Assembly (NCBI GenBank): GCA_030428705.1
Contig: JAUIDI010000003.1
Location: 527,831 to 591,830 of the forward strand
From: Bacteroidia bacterium
Lineage (GTDB): Bacteria; Bacteroidota; Bacteroidia; Flavobacteriales; Flavobacteriaceae
Length of the DNA: 64,000 nt
Direction of reading: 5' to 3'
The translations under genes and the position numbers were made by a program. This document shows, one piece after another, positions 55,923-63,502 of this stretch. Every line of letters starts with the position of its first letter. The stretch's first letter is position 1. Under the pieces are notes generated by a model. That model ran no database searches, was not told the origin of the DNA, and worked only from the letters and a program-made list of their open reading frames with translations.

Positions 55923-57004
55923 ATCTTCCCAGGATAGATATTGATTTAGGGAAGATTGCCCACAACGTACAACAGTTGAAAACACTATATGGCTCTAATG
56001 GCATCAATATAATTGGGGTTACCAAAGTGATTGGGGGCGATCCAATAATTGCCAACGTCTTGGTCAAAAATGGCATTGAAATTCTTGCGGACTCTAGAAT
56101 TTCGAATATTGTAAAAATGCGCAAAGCAGGTATAAGGGCTCAATATCTGTTACTCAGAACACCTGCGCTCAGCCAAGTGGAAGAGGTGGTGATTCATTCA
56201 CATATGAGTCTAAATTCTGAATTGGCAGTTCTAAAAAAACTTTCGGAATATGCCATAAGAAACCATATGATACACAAGGTTATCCTGATGGTGGAACTTG
56301 GTGACCTGCGAGAAGGAATTATGCCTTCGGAAATGAATGCATATGTCGAAGAAGTACTCGACTTGGATGGCCTGGCCTTGATAGGCATTGGAACAAATCT
56401 GGCATGCTTTGGTGGAATAAGCCCTGATGTGGACAAAATGAACGAGTTATCTTCAATAGCAATCCGTTTAGAAGAAAAATTCAAAATCTCGCTGACTATT
56501 GTGTCCGGCGGAAACTCAGCGAATTATAACTGGTTTACGTCTTCAAAAAATGTGGGTAGAATAAACAGTTTACGATTGGGGGAATCTATCTTTTTGGGAA
56601 GAGAAGCACTTTGCAGAAAACCTATACAGGGACTTTTTATCGATATTTTCACATTAGTGACCGAGGTCATTGAAGCAAAACGTAAACCATCGCAGCCCTA
56701 TGGAGAAGTATATCAAAATGCGAATGGTGATATCCCTAGGTTTAAAAGTAATGACTTGATGGACAGGGCGGTTCTTGCGATTGGAATGCAGGATGTCATG
56801 GTTTCAGGAATGACTCCAAAACAAAAAATAACCGTGCTGGGTGCCAGCAGTGACCACATGTTGATAGACAATACCAAAACAAATTTAAGAGTGGGGGATA
56901 CCGTAGCGTTCGACCTGAATTATAGCGCATTGTTAAGAGTGTTTAATACCCTCTACATTGCAAAAAACACAATCAATCAATATGAATGTGAAAGCATATT
57001 GTAA
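55919..57004 (+). CDS. PLP-dependent amino-acid racemase (alanine/ornithine racemase family)
   Basis: 361 residues starting at TTG 55919, which overlaps the DUF1611 stop; the next in-frame ATG is deep in the domain. The N-terminal TIM-barrel holds the PLP Lys in IIGVTKVIGGDP (about residue 38), then VILMVELGDLREGIMP, IGIGTNLACFGGISPD and VSGGNSANYNW for phosphate binding. It fits the alanine/ornithine racemase group rather than classic Alr, since the C-terminal beta domain is short. It would interconvert L and D forms; the substrate is not clear. Confidence 0.87.
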   Translation: MNLPRIDIDLGKIAHNVQQLKTLYGSNGINIIGVTKVIGGDPIIANVLVKNGIEILADSRISNIVKMRKAGIRAQYLLLRTPALSQVEEVVIHSHMSLNSELAVLKKLSEYAIRNHMIHKVILMVELGDLREGIMPSEMNAYVEEVLDLDGLALIGIGTNLACFGGISPDVDKMNELSSIAIRLEEKFKISLTIVSGGNSANYNWFTSSKNVGRINSLRLGESIFLGREALCRKPIQGLFIDIFTLVTEVIEAKRKPSQPYGEVYQNANGDIPRFKSNDLMDRAVLAIGMQDVMVSGMTPKQKITVLGASSDHMLIDNTKTNLRVGDTVAFDLNYSALLRVFNTLYIAKNTINQYECESIL

Positions 57005-57656
57005 TGCGGTCGAGACAAAAGACCTTCAGCATAAACTTTTAATTCCCTCCATTTGGATTCGAGAAAATCATTCTCCACTAGTGAATTTGATGGACACTAA
57101 TTTTAATTTGATTTTTGAACCATCGCTTTTGGAAGATTATCGATATTTAATCCGAGAGGATATGATTAAAAAAATTGGCCGGATCAGCCAACAATTGGAT
57201 AGGCAAAATAAAATTTTGATTATTCGTTCTGCATGGAGATCTTCTGAACACCAAAAACTTTTATGGGACTCCAAATTTGCATACTACCAGAAAAAACATC
57301 CCAAAAAATCGAACAGTGAAATCAAAGAAACTGTAAGCTATTTTATCGCTCCCCCGACCATGTCAATGCATGCTACAGGTGGGGCAGTAGATGCTTTGAT
57401 TTACGACAAACTTGAAGGTGGTGTGATGGATTTTGGAACTAACAATGGTTTGGAAATCGACCTTTCAAAAAAATGTTATCCCAACCATCCAGATACTAGT
57501 GCTAAAGCGAAAAAAAATAGGGCCTTGTTGACTGGTCTATTTGAAAATGAAGATTTTGCATGTGATTTGAAGGAATATTGGCATTTTGATTACGGCAATG
57601 TGGTTTGGGCCATTCAAAAAGAAAAGGAGTATGCCATTTATGGATCTGTAACTTAG
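56982..57656 (+). CDS. M15 D,D-dipeptidase (VanX/DdpX-like)
   Basis: 224 residues from ATG 56982, overlapping the racemase end by 23 bp. The VanX-type zinc site is complete: S-M-H-A-T-G-G-A-V-D (S-x-H-x3-G-x-A-x-D) followed by DFGTN, and E-Y-W-H-F-D-Y (E-x-W-H). An Arg in RSAWRSSEHQ is the usual oxyanion residue. No signal peptide, so it is cytosolic. Such enzymes split D-Ala-D-Ala or similar D,D-dipeptides. With the racemase and DUF1611 protein it forms a D-amino-acid operon. Confidence 0.88.
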   Translation: MNVKAYCNAVETKDLQHKLLIPSIWIRENHSPLVNLMDTNFNLIFEPSLLEDYRYLIREDMIKKIGRISQQLDRQNKILIIRSAWRSSEHQKLLWDSKFAYYQKKHPKKSNSEIKETVSYFIAPPTMSMHATGGAVDALIYDKLEGGVMDFGTNNGLEIDLSKKCYPNHPDTSAKAKKNRALLTGLFENEDFACDLKEYWHFDYGNVVWAIQKEKEYAIYGSVT

Positions 57657-57740
57657 ATGTGTGAACTGAATGAATGAAAAGTAAGGGTTTGATTTCCGTG
57701 CTAGAGCCAAAAGACGTTTGCTAGATAACAATTATCGCAT

Positions 57741-57786
57741 ATCATGAATGTTAAAGAGGGCGAAAGCCCTCTTTAACATTCATGAT
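57741..57786 (-). terminator. Very long perfect hairpin (21-bp stem, 4-nt loop)
   Basis: 57741-57761 pairs without mismatch with 57766-57786; the loop reads GAAA on the plus strand. It lies 2 bp past the stop of the small minus-strand gene and 84 bp past the M15 gene, so it can serve both, although no long T run follows. A mobile or regulatory palindrome is possible. Confidence 0.7.
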
Positions 57787-57788
57787 CC

Positions 57789-57911
57789 TTAAGAAAACCG
57801 CATTAGCATGGGTGCGGTATGTTTTCGGCGATTTTTCCAGCTCTCATGACGAGTCATGGGCTTAACAATGCTTAGATTGTTGTCCGGAGATACTATCTTT
57901 GTCTGCTTCAT
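57789..57911 (-). CDS. Predicted 40-residue basic protein
   Basis: Starts MKQTKIVSPDNNLSIVKPMT and ends RKHTAPMLMRFS; strongly basic with Trp and several His/Arg. It is followed at once by the 21-bp hairpin. On the minus strand an exact -7 box (TATCTTTG) lies at 57976-57983, about 65 bp upstream of the ATG. Promoter, frame and terminator together make a real gene likely. No family is recognised. Confidence 0.5.
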   Translation of the reverse strand: MKQTKIVSPDNNLSIVKPMTRHESWKNRRKHTAPMLMRFS

Positions 57912-57975
57912 AATTCCTTCTCTTTTACTTACTTGTGATAGGTGTAATACACACCTTTATCTACACATCTTATAA

Positions 57976-57983
57976 GACGCAAA
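57976..57983 (-). promoter_or_regulatory. -7 box of the 40-residue gene
   Basis: TATCTTTG on the minus strand matches TAnnTTTG exactly. A TTG lies 15 bp upstream of it, shorter than the usual spacing. Confidence 0.4.
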
Positions 57984-58393
57984 GATAGTCTAAGCGTTAC
58001 ATCAATATGGTAAGTTTAACACGACACTAAGACAGATAAAATGGGTGATACGAGCTATTCGGACATCTAGAATTTTGACTCAGCTCACCTACTGACAGCA
58101 CCCTTTAAAAGCCAACAAATCCTATATGGCTTTTATCCACTCTTAAAACGTCTCGGAGAAGCTTAAAGCACACTTTAGATTAAGAATAGTCTTTCACTGG
58201 AGACTATAGTTCCCATACTTTCCTTTTCCTAGAATCACTTTTTTTCATTACGATAAACTTTAAAATTAACAGAAAGCGGTCTTATGACCTTGTATCCCTC
58301 CCAGACCATGTGTGATTTATATAAGATTCGCTTGAATTAGTATAACATGCTCAGGCATTGGAAATCCTATCTTTATGATTAATCCGAATTACT
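57984..58393. other. Non-coding stretch before the SPFH gene
   Basis: About 410 bp with no gene seen on either strand. It must hold the control region of the SPFH gene. Confidence 0.45.
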
Positions 58394-59242
58394 ATGGATA
58401 ATGATCCTATAAGTGAGCTGAAAAACGTATTGAAAAAAGGGCGAGGGAGAACTCTGATCATTATTGCCACATTGGTGGTATTATTGTTTGCATTTAAACC
58501 ATGGGTTTAAATCGGGGCAGGTGAGCGAGGGGTTGTCCAAAATTTTGGTGCTGTACAGGACAATGTATTGAATGAAGGAATCCACTTCAAAATACCAATA
58601 GTGCAAACCGTCATCTTAATGGACGTAAAAATTCAAAAGGCAATGACCGATGCCGCTTCTTCATCTTCTGACTTGCAGGATGTGGATTTATCCGTGGCCC
58701 TTAATTATCACATCATACCCGATAAAGCAAATTTGGTTTATCAAACTATTGGTGTGGAATTCAAGGAACGTATCATTGACCCTGCAATTCAAGAGGTAAT
58801 GAAAGCGGTATCTGCCAGGTATACTGCCGAGGAATTGATTACGAAAAGACCGGCTGTTAGTACCGAAATGCAAGAGGCCCTTACTTCGCGATTGCTCGCT
58901 TCGAACATATCGGTCGATGCTTTTTCGATTATATCATTTAGCTTTTCCCAAACCTTTACCGATGCTATTGAGGCTAAACAAACTGCAGAACAAAACGCAT
59001 TGAAGGCAAAAAGAGACCTGGACAGAATAAAAGTAGAAGCAGAACAGACCATTGCTGCCGCAACAGCTGAAGCAGAGGCACTACGGTTGCAAAAAATGAA
59101 TATTTCACCTGACCTTATCGAACTCAGGAAAATAGAAGCAAATCTTAAGGCCATAGAAAAATGGAACGGGATTTTACCAGAGGTAACAGGTGCTGGAGCA
59201 ATTCCTTTTATTGGAGTAGGAGGAGCAATTAAAAACAAATGA
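58394..59242 (+). pseudogene. SPFH/prohibitin-family gene broken by an in-frame stop
   Basis: From ATG 58394 the frame reads MDNDPISELKNVLKKGRGRT, a membrane helix (LIIIATLVVLLFAFKPWV), then TAA at 58508, and then continues in the same frame with IGAGERGVVQNFGAVQDNVLNEGIHFKIP. The joined product would be about 282 residues with an N-terminal anchor, an SPFH domain and a coiled coil (AEQTIAAATAEAEALRLQKM). TAA probably arose from CAA (Gln). Restart at ATG 58568 would give a 224-residue form without anchor. Prohibitins form membrane microdomain rings. A sequencing error cannot be ruled out. Confidence 0.75.
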
Positions 59243-59283
59243 TAATAATATAATGGTATTTTAATACAGAATTCATAATTGGT

Positions 59284-59415
59284 ATGTTCGTTCTAATTCA
59301 TTTGGTTGTTGGTAATGTTAGAGGATTTTACAGACACCAAATAATTGAAAAACATCAGTACAATTATTATTCCGACCCTCCCATGAATCTTTTGAGCAAA
59401 CTAGCATACAATTGA
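59284..59415 (+). CDS. Possible 43-residue peptide
   Basis: ATG 59284 to TGA 59413, beginning MFVLIHLVVGNVRGFYRHQI. No family recognised and no clear signals. It is the only candidate in the 376-bp gap 59243-59618. Confidence 0.2.
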   Translation: MFVLIHLVVGNVRGFYRHQIIEKHQYNYYSDPPMNLLSKLAYN

Positions 59416-59566
59416 CTCAATGGCACTTTCAGTTTAGCCACTCTTCTTATTTCAGCTTCCTTGACCATTATGTGGTTTTTACTCTTTTAAAGGATGAATT
59501 CTAAAGGCCTTCGTTTCCCGCGGGATTCCAACCTCTTCAACAAAGGGAAGACAACGAACAAAACTT

Positions 59567-59595
59567 AAAATGCCATCCTTAAAAGATGGCATTTT
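59567..59595 (-). terminator. Terminator of the cold-shock gene
   Basis: An 11-bp perfect stem (59567-59577 with 59585-59595), 7-nt loop; on the minus strand it is followed by a T-rich run. Confidence 0.8.
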
Positions 59596-59618
59596 AACTG
59601 TTCTGGAAAATAAGAGAT

Positions 59619-59813
59619 TTATTTGACCAATTCAACATTGACCGCGTTCATTCCCTTTTCACCTCTTTCCACTGTAAATTTCACATTGTCGTTCTCGCGA
59701 ATTTTATCGATAAGGCCACTCTGGTGGACAAAGACATCTTCATCGGAATCCGCAGGTTTAATAAAACCAAACCCTTTTGCACTATTAAAGAATTTTACTG
59801 TTCCTTCTTTCAT
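59619..59813 (-). CDS. Cold-shock protein (CspA family)
   Basis: 64 residues from the ATG at 59813; a longer frame adds 18 residues that are not part of the fold. Both RNA-binding motifs are present: KGFGFIKP (RNP1) and DVFVHQS (RNP2), with the start MKEGTVKFFNSA. It binds single-stranded RNA and DNA and melts mRNA structures, often induced by cold. The next gene upstream on the same strand is a fatty-acid desaturase, 81 bp away, which suggests joint control by cold or membrane stress. Confidence 0.95.
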   Translation of the reverse strand: MKEGTVKFFNSAKGFGFIKPADSDEDVFVHQSGLIDKIRENDNVKFTVERGEKGMNAVNVELVK

Positions 59814-59894
59814 TACTTTATATTTATTGTTTACTATTTTATTCAATATTTGTTTTATAATATTCATTGTTTTCTTATATTAAATATTACGTCC

Positions 59895-61025
59895 TTATTT
59901 TATGGAAACGGACTGCGTTTTTCCCAACTTGCGCAAAATACCAATATGGTCCATAATGGCACCTGCAAATGTTCTTTTTGTATTATAGGGCATCCCATGT
60001 TCCCTAGCTGTGTCAGCAACGATATTTGATAGTTTTTTATAGTGTACGTGACAGATATTGGGCAACAGGTGATGTTCTATTTGATAGTTCAACCCCCCTA
60101 TCAACCAGGAAAATAATTTGCTTTTGGGTGCAAAATTGGTAGTAGTGGCCAATTGATGTGTAAACCAATCGCCTTCGATTACTCCATCATCATCCGGTAG
60201 TGGAAATTCGGTACTGGGCATAATATGTGCCACTTGGAATATAATGCTTATCAGAAGTCCTGTAACAAAGTGCATGCTAAGGAAAGCCAAGATAATTATC
60301 CATGAGGGCAATGGCACCATGAACAAAGGTATGATCAAGGCATAGGAATAGTATAACAGCTTCCAGCCTATGATTTTTACAAGTTCGTTTCTGAACTCAT
60401 TCTTTTTATTAAGAAATCCCATTTTTCTATAGCGTCCCAGTCTTATAAAGTCTTTGGCGGTTACCCAAGAAATCGTAGACAGTCCATAAAAGAACCATAC
60501 ATATAGGTATTGAAACCTATGAAGTCCATTTTTTTTGGCATGCGGAGAAAAACGAAGGAAAAAAGGTGCATTTATATCATCGTCAGCTCCATCTATATTT
60601 GTATAGGTATGATGCAATACGTTATGTTGAATTTTCCATACCGTTGCGTTTGCACCTATTAGGTTCATAGTGTAGCCTAGATACTTATTCACCTTTTTAT
60701 TTTTGGAATACGAACCATGAATGGCATCGTGCATGATTCCCATTCCAATTCCGGCCATTCCAATTCCACTAGTTATATATAAGGCAAAAAGCAGCCATGG
60801 GGACGCAATGGCGCCAATATTGATAAAAACAATGGGGACAAAGAATACTGCTAACATCAGAATGGTCTTACCGACCATGCTCCTGTTCGCATGCTTGCTG
60901 ATATTGTTTATTTTGAAATAGTTGTTTACCCTTTTTCTTACTGTTTTAGGGAAATCAGAGTTTGTTCTTTTTGAGAATTTTGGCTTATTGATGCCATCAT
61001 TTATGGTTTGATTTTTTTTCCACAT
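59895..61025 (-). CDS. Membrane fatty-acid desaturase
   Basis: 376 residues with four or more membrane helices. The three His boxes of the acyl-lipid desaturase family are complete: HDAIHGS (H-x3-H), HNVLHHTYTN (H-x2-HH) and QIEHHLLP (Q-x2-HH). The Q form of the third box is typical of front-end (delta-5/delta-6-like) and related bacterial desaturases. It inserts a double bond into membrane acyl chains with O2 and a redox partner, raising fluidity in cold. It lies just upstream of the cold-shock gene on the same strand. Position specificity unknown. Confidence 0.93.
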   Translation of the reverse strand: MWKKNQTINDGINKPKFSKRTNSDFPKTVRKRVNNYFKINNISKHANRSMVGKTILMLAVFFVPIVFINIGAIASPWLLFALYITSGIGMAGIGMGIMHDAIHGSYSKNKKVNKYLGYTMNLIGANATVWKIQHNVLHHTYTNIDGADDDINAPFFLRFSPHAKKNGLHRFQYLYVWFFYGLSTISWVTAKDFIRLGRYRKMGFLNKKNEFRNELVKIIGWKLLYYSYALIIPLFMVPLPSWIIILAFLSMHFVTGLLISIIFQVAHIMPSTEFPLPDDDGVIEGDWFTHQLATTTNFAPKSKLFSWLIGGLNYQIEHHLLPNICHVHYKKLSNIVADTAREHGMPYNTKRTFAGAIMDHIGILRKLGKTQSVSIK

Positions 61026-61727
61026 GTGATTTACAGGATAATAGCAAGCGCACTCTGTTATGATATGTTGAACTGTTATACCTGTCCTGTTACTACTTTA
61101 TATTAGTAGATTATGACGGCAAGTTTCAACACCTGAACGTTGGGCTTAGAATGTTATTTAATAATTAACTTAAAAAGAAGAGAGCTGAAAATAAATCGAG
61201 AATTGGGTAAGACTAAATGAATTTGGGCTTTCTGAATTTTAACACGGTAAAGGTACGACTAGTTTGAGCAGTATTTCCAAATAGCGTGTTAAATGTTGAA
61301 AATAAGTATTTTTGTTTTAAGTTCTTATGTAGAAGCGGGCACCTGAAAATAACTTACAAAATTGAAAGACGGACTGCCCAAAGACCAAATAAGAAATGTT
61401 CCTGAAAAAAATAAAAGGGATAAAACATTTTGGTTCCGATTTAAATCCTTTCCTTTGCGCATATCACGGTTCATGGACAACTATTGTTCCAATCCATAAA
61501 TAAAAAAGATAGCCCTCTCCTTTACCTGTATTCAATTCCCTAGGACCGCTTCTTAATTATTTTCTGCTTGTACCAATATTTACAATTTCGAACGCCGTCA
61601 AGTTCAAAGCTTGGGTTTTCATGAAAAGTGTATTTCCCGGGCGTTCCGGGAAGAATCTCGAAAACATACAGAGGGCAGCGGAAATCTGATATATGTAAAA
61701 ACGAAATCCTGATAAAATAGGAACACA
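61026..61727. other. Divergent control region between desaturase and sigma-factor genes
   Basis: About 700 bp with no credible gene on either strand. It must carry the promoters of both divergent genes. No exact TAnnTTTG box was recognised. Confidence 0.45.
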
Positions 61728-62594
61728 ATGAGACCCCTTGCAATATCAAAGCAAATTACTAATAGGGATAGTTCCTCTCTCAACAAATATCTTAATGATA
61801 TTGGACATATTCCGATGATCACCACTGAGGAAGAGGTTGATTTGGCTATCCGTATTAGGCAAGGAGACGCCGAGGCTTTGGAAAGATTGGTCTCGGCCAA
61901 TTTAAGGTTTGTCGTTTCAGTTGCTAAACAATACCAGTTTAAAGGACTCTACCTGCATGACCTGATCAATGAGGGGAATCTTGGACTGGTCAGGGCGGCA
62001 ACAAAGTTTGACGAAACACGCGGCTTCAAGTTCATCTCTTATGCGGTTTGGTGGATACGACAAGGAATTTTACAAGCACTGGCCGAAAAATCGAGGATTG
62101 TCAGATTACCGTTGAATAAATTAGGTGCAATAAACAAAATAAAGAAAGCTTCTTCCCATTTTGAGCAAATACATCAAAGACCGCCTACCGCTGAAGAAGT
62201 TTCAGAATTACTTGATTTATCGATGGACGAGATTCAATTCTGTTTAAAACACTCTTCCTGGCCCATTTCAATGAACGAACCTCTAAAAATTGGTGATGGG
62301 GATTTGAGTTTTGGAGACATTATATGTTCAGATAGTTCTAGCAGTCCAGAAAAAAAACTTATTAAGGACTCATTGGCGTCTGAAATCGAAGAGCTGCTGA
62401 ATATTCTTCCATCCCGTGAAGCCTATGTAATCAAGATGTGCTTCGGCATTGGAGTAATTGTTCCCTTGACATTGGATGAAATTGGCAGTAATTTGGACAT
62501 TACAAAGGAAAGAGCGAGACAACTCAAATCAACAGCTTTGGTTCGCTTGAGACAGTCTTCATCGTCTGAAATACTTAAGGATTACTTAGAATAG
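61728..62594 (+). CDS. RpoD/SigA-family sigma factor paralog
   Basis: 288 residues, about the size of the Bacteroidota housekeeping sigma. Region 1.2 (SLNKYLNDIGHIPMITTEEEVDLAIRIRQGD), region 2 (LHDLINEGNLGLVRAATKFDETRGFKFISYAVWWIRQGILQAL), region 3 and region 4 (LTLDEIGSNLDITKERARQLKSTALVRLRQ) are all present. The region 4 recognition helix differs from the expected TRERVRQIKEKAIRRL, so it is a divergent second copy, probably reading altered promoters. It lies at the end of the mobile element, divergent from the cold-linked pair. Confidence 0.9.
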   Translation: MRPLAISKQITNRDSSSLNKYLNDIGHIPMITTEEEVDLAIRIRQGDAEALERLVSANLRFVVSVAKQYQFKGLYLHDLINEGNLGLVRAATKFDETRGFKFISYAVWWIRQGILQALAEKSRIVRLPLNKLGAINKIKKASSHFEQIHQRPPTAEEVSELLDLSMDEIQFCLKHSSWPISMNEPLKIGDGDLSFGDIICSDSSSSPEKKLIKDSLASEIEELLNILPSREAYVIKMCFGIGVIVPLTLDEIGSNLDITKERARQLKSTALVRLRQSSSSEILKDYLE

Positions 62595-63220
62595 ACATTT
62601 TATAAAACATATTTATGAAAGGACGATTACCCGGCGTATCCTAAATCACGTCTCTTTCTTAGGATTATTGTTCAAGTACGTAATCGTCTAAAATGGTGGG
62701 GTGCAAAGTCCGCTCGGCATTTTTGGAAGTGCTGAAAATCAAGGTTTCAGTTTATTGGGCAGTTCGGAAGCAAAACAGGTATAAGGAGCATTACTTATAA
62801 AATAGATGAAGTTCCTTAATGAGCTTTTACATTGTGGATTTAAGATTTTAAATGAGTCTTATTGGTCTTACTGTTATTATGTTCTCGTCGCCCCGCAAAA
62901 ATATGATTGACCAATACTTGAATATTTTTGAGTTGCCCAATGGAATGAAGATTTTTTGGAGATTCGCTACTTCTTCCCAATTTGTCTTCTTAACTCGCCG
63001 TTTTTACGGGTTTTTTTCGATAGCATAGGTCTTCTATCAAGAGGGTCCCATTCGTGGTCTCTTTTAGTAGTTTCGTTAATTCATCTTTTATAGGACTAAA
63101 ATCTTCAAAAATAAATTTGAATTCTGATGCAAATTTTAGACCCCACGCGCGCTTTTTTGTGGTTAGGGAGAAGAAGAAAAGTTGTTTTTGGTTAAATACT
63201 TATCCTGCAAGACTAAAATC
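62595..63220. other. Non-coding right end of the element
   Basis: About 630 bp. Only short frames (about 41 codons or fewer) without support, and one 66-codon frame that runs into the terminal repeat. It holds mob-flanking repeat copy 3. A weak hairpin (TCCTAA/TTAGGA, near 62639-62666) may end the sigma-factor transcript. Confidence 0.45.
63152..63176 (+). repeat. Mob-flanking repeat, copy 3
   Basis: CTTTTTTGTGGTTAGGGAGA, close to copies at 49436-49459 (minus) and 52432-52453 (plus). Confidence 0.5.
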
Positions 63221-63273
63221 GATTCAAATGAAACCAAATAATCCCAAATTCTGAGTGCAAATTGAGTGCAAAT
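63221..63273 (+). repeat. Right copy of the 53-bp terminal direct repeat
   Basis: 46 of 53 bases match 42177-42229, including the tandem GAGTGCAAAT words at the end. It lies 45 bp inside the right attachment site. Confidence 0.7.
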
Positions 63274-63277
63274 AAAA

Positions 63278-63309
63278 AAGACTCTAAAGAAATTAATCTT
63301 TAAAGTCTT
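63278..63309 (-). terminator. Element-borne tRNA-Arg terminator
   Basis: A 12-bp stem with one mismatch (63278-63289 with 63298-63309), 8-nt loop, T-rich on the minus strand. It replaces the original terminator displaced to 42009-42039. Confidence 0.6.
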
Positions 63310-63318
63310 GATATTCAG

Positions 63319-63364
63319 GTGATCGCGACAGGATTCGAACCTGTGACCGTCTGCTTAGAAGGCA
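63319..63364. repeat. Right attachment site within tRNA-Arg
   Basis: 46 bp identical to 42059-42104; covers the 3' half of the tRNA gene from its end through the anticodon loop. Confidence 0.9.
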
Positions 63365-63393
63365 GATGCTCTATCCAGCTGAGCTACGCGACC
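63320..63393 (-). tRNA. tRNA-Arg (anticodon TCT)
   Basis: 74 bases on the minus strand. The acceptor stem pairs GGTCGCG with CGCGATC (one G-T). D arm GTAGCTCAGCTGGATAGAGC, anticodon loop CTTCTAA giving TCT, T arm with GGTTCGAATCC. CCA is not encoded. The tRNA stays functional because the element supplies an identical 3' half. Confidence 0.95.
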
Positions 63394-63502
63394 ATTTTTA
63401 AATGCGCGTGCAAACTTACTAAAAAATATAGATTCGAAAACCGGAAAGTACGGCAAATTATCGAAGTATTTCAATCAATGCGTTGTTAATGAAACGAGCT
63501 AA

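Larger units (their letters stand above)
42059..63364. mobile_element. Integrated mobilizable element (IME/genomic island) in tRNA-Arg(TCT)
   Basis: The element is bounded by a 46-bp perfect direct repeat (42059-42104 and 63319-63364) that is the 3' half of a tRNA-Arg gene; the intact tRNA stays at the right end. It carries a tyrosine integrase just inside the left end, a relaxase and MobC-like protein, an oriT-like region, a cassette array with its own recombinase, an IS3-family element and about 10 kb of accessory genes. No coupling protein or type IV secretion genes are present, so transfer would need a helper. One unit (att plus body) is 21,260 bp. Many genes inside are small, A/T-richer and unrelated to the flanks. 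Confidence 0.88.

Noticed and set aside
63054..63254. 66-codon frame near the right element end
   Set aside because: No start signal or domain, and it runs into the terminal repeat; composition is not gene-like.
42059..63364. Idea that the element is a full conjugative element or a prophage
   Set aside because: No coupling protein, type IV secretion, capsid, tail or terminase genes are present; only integrase and mob genes support mobility.
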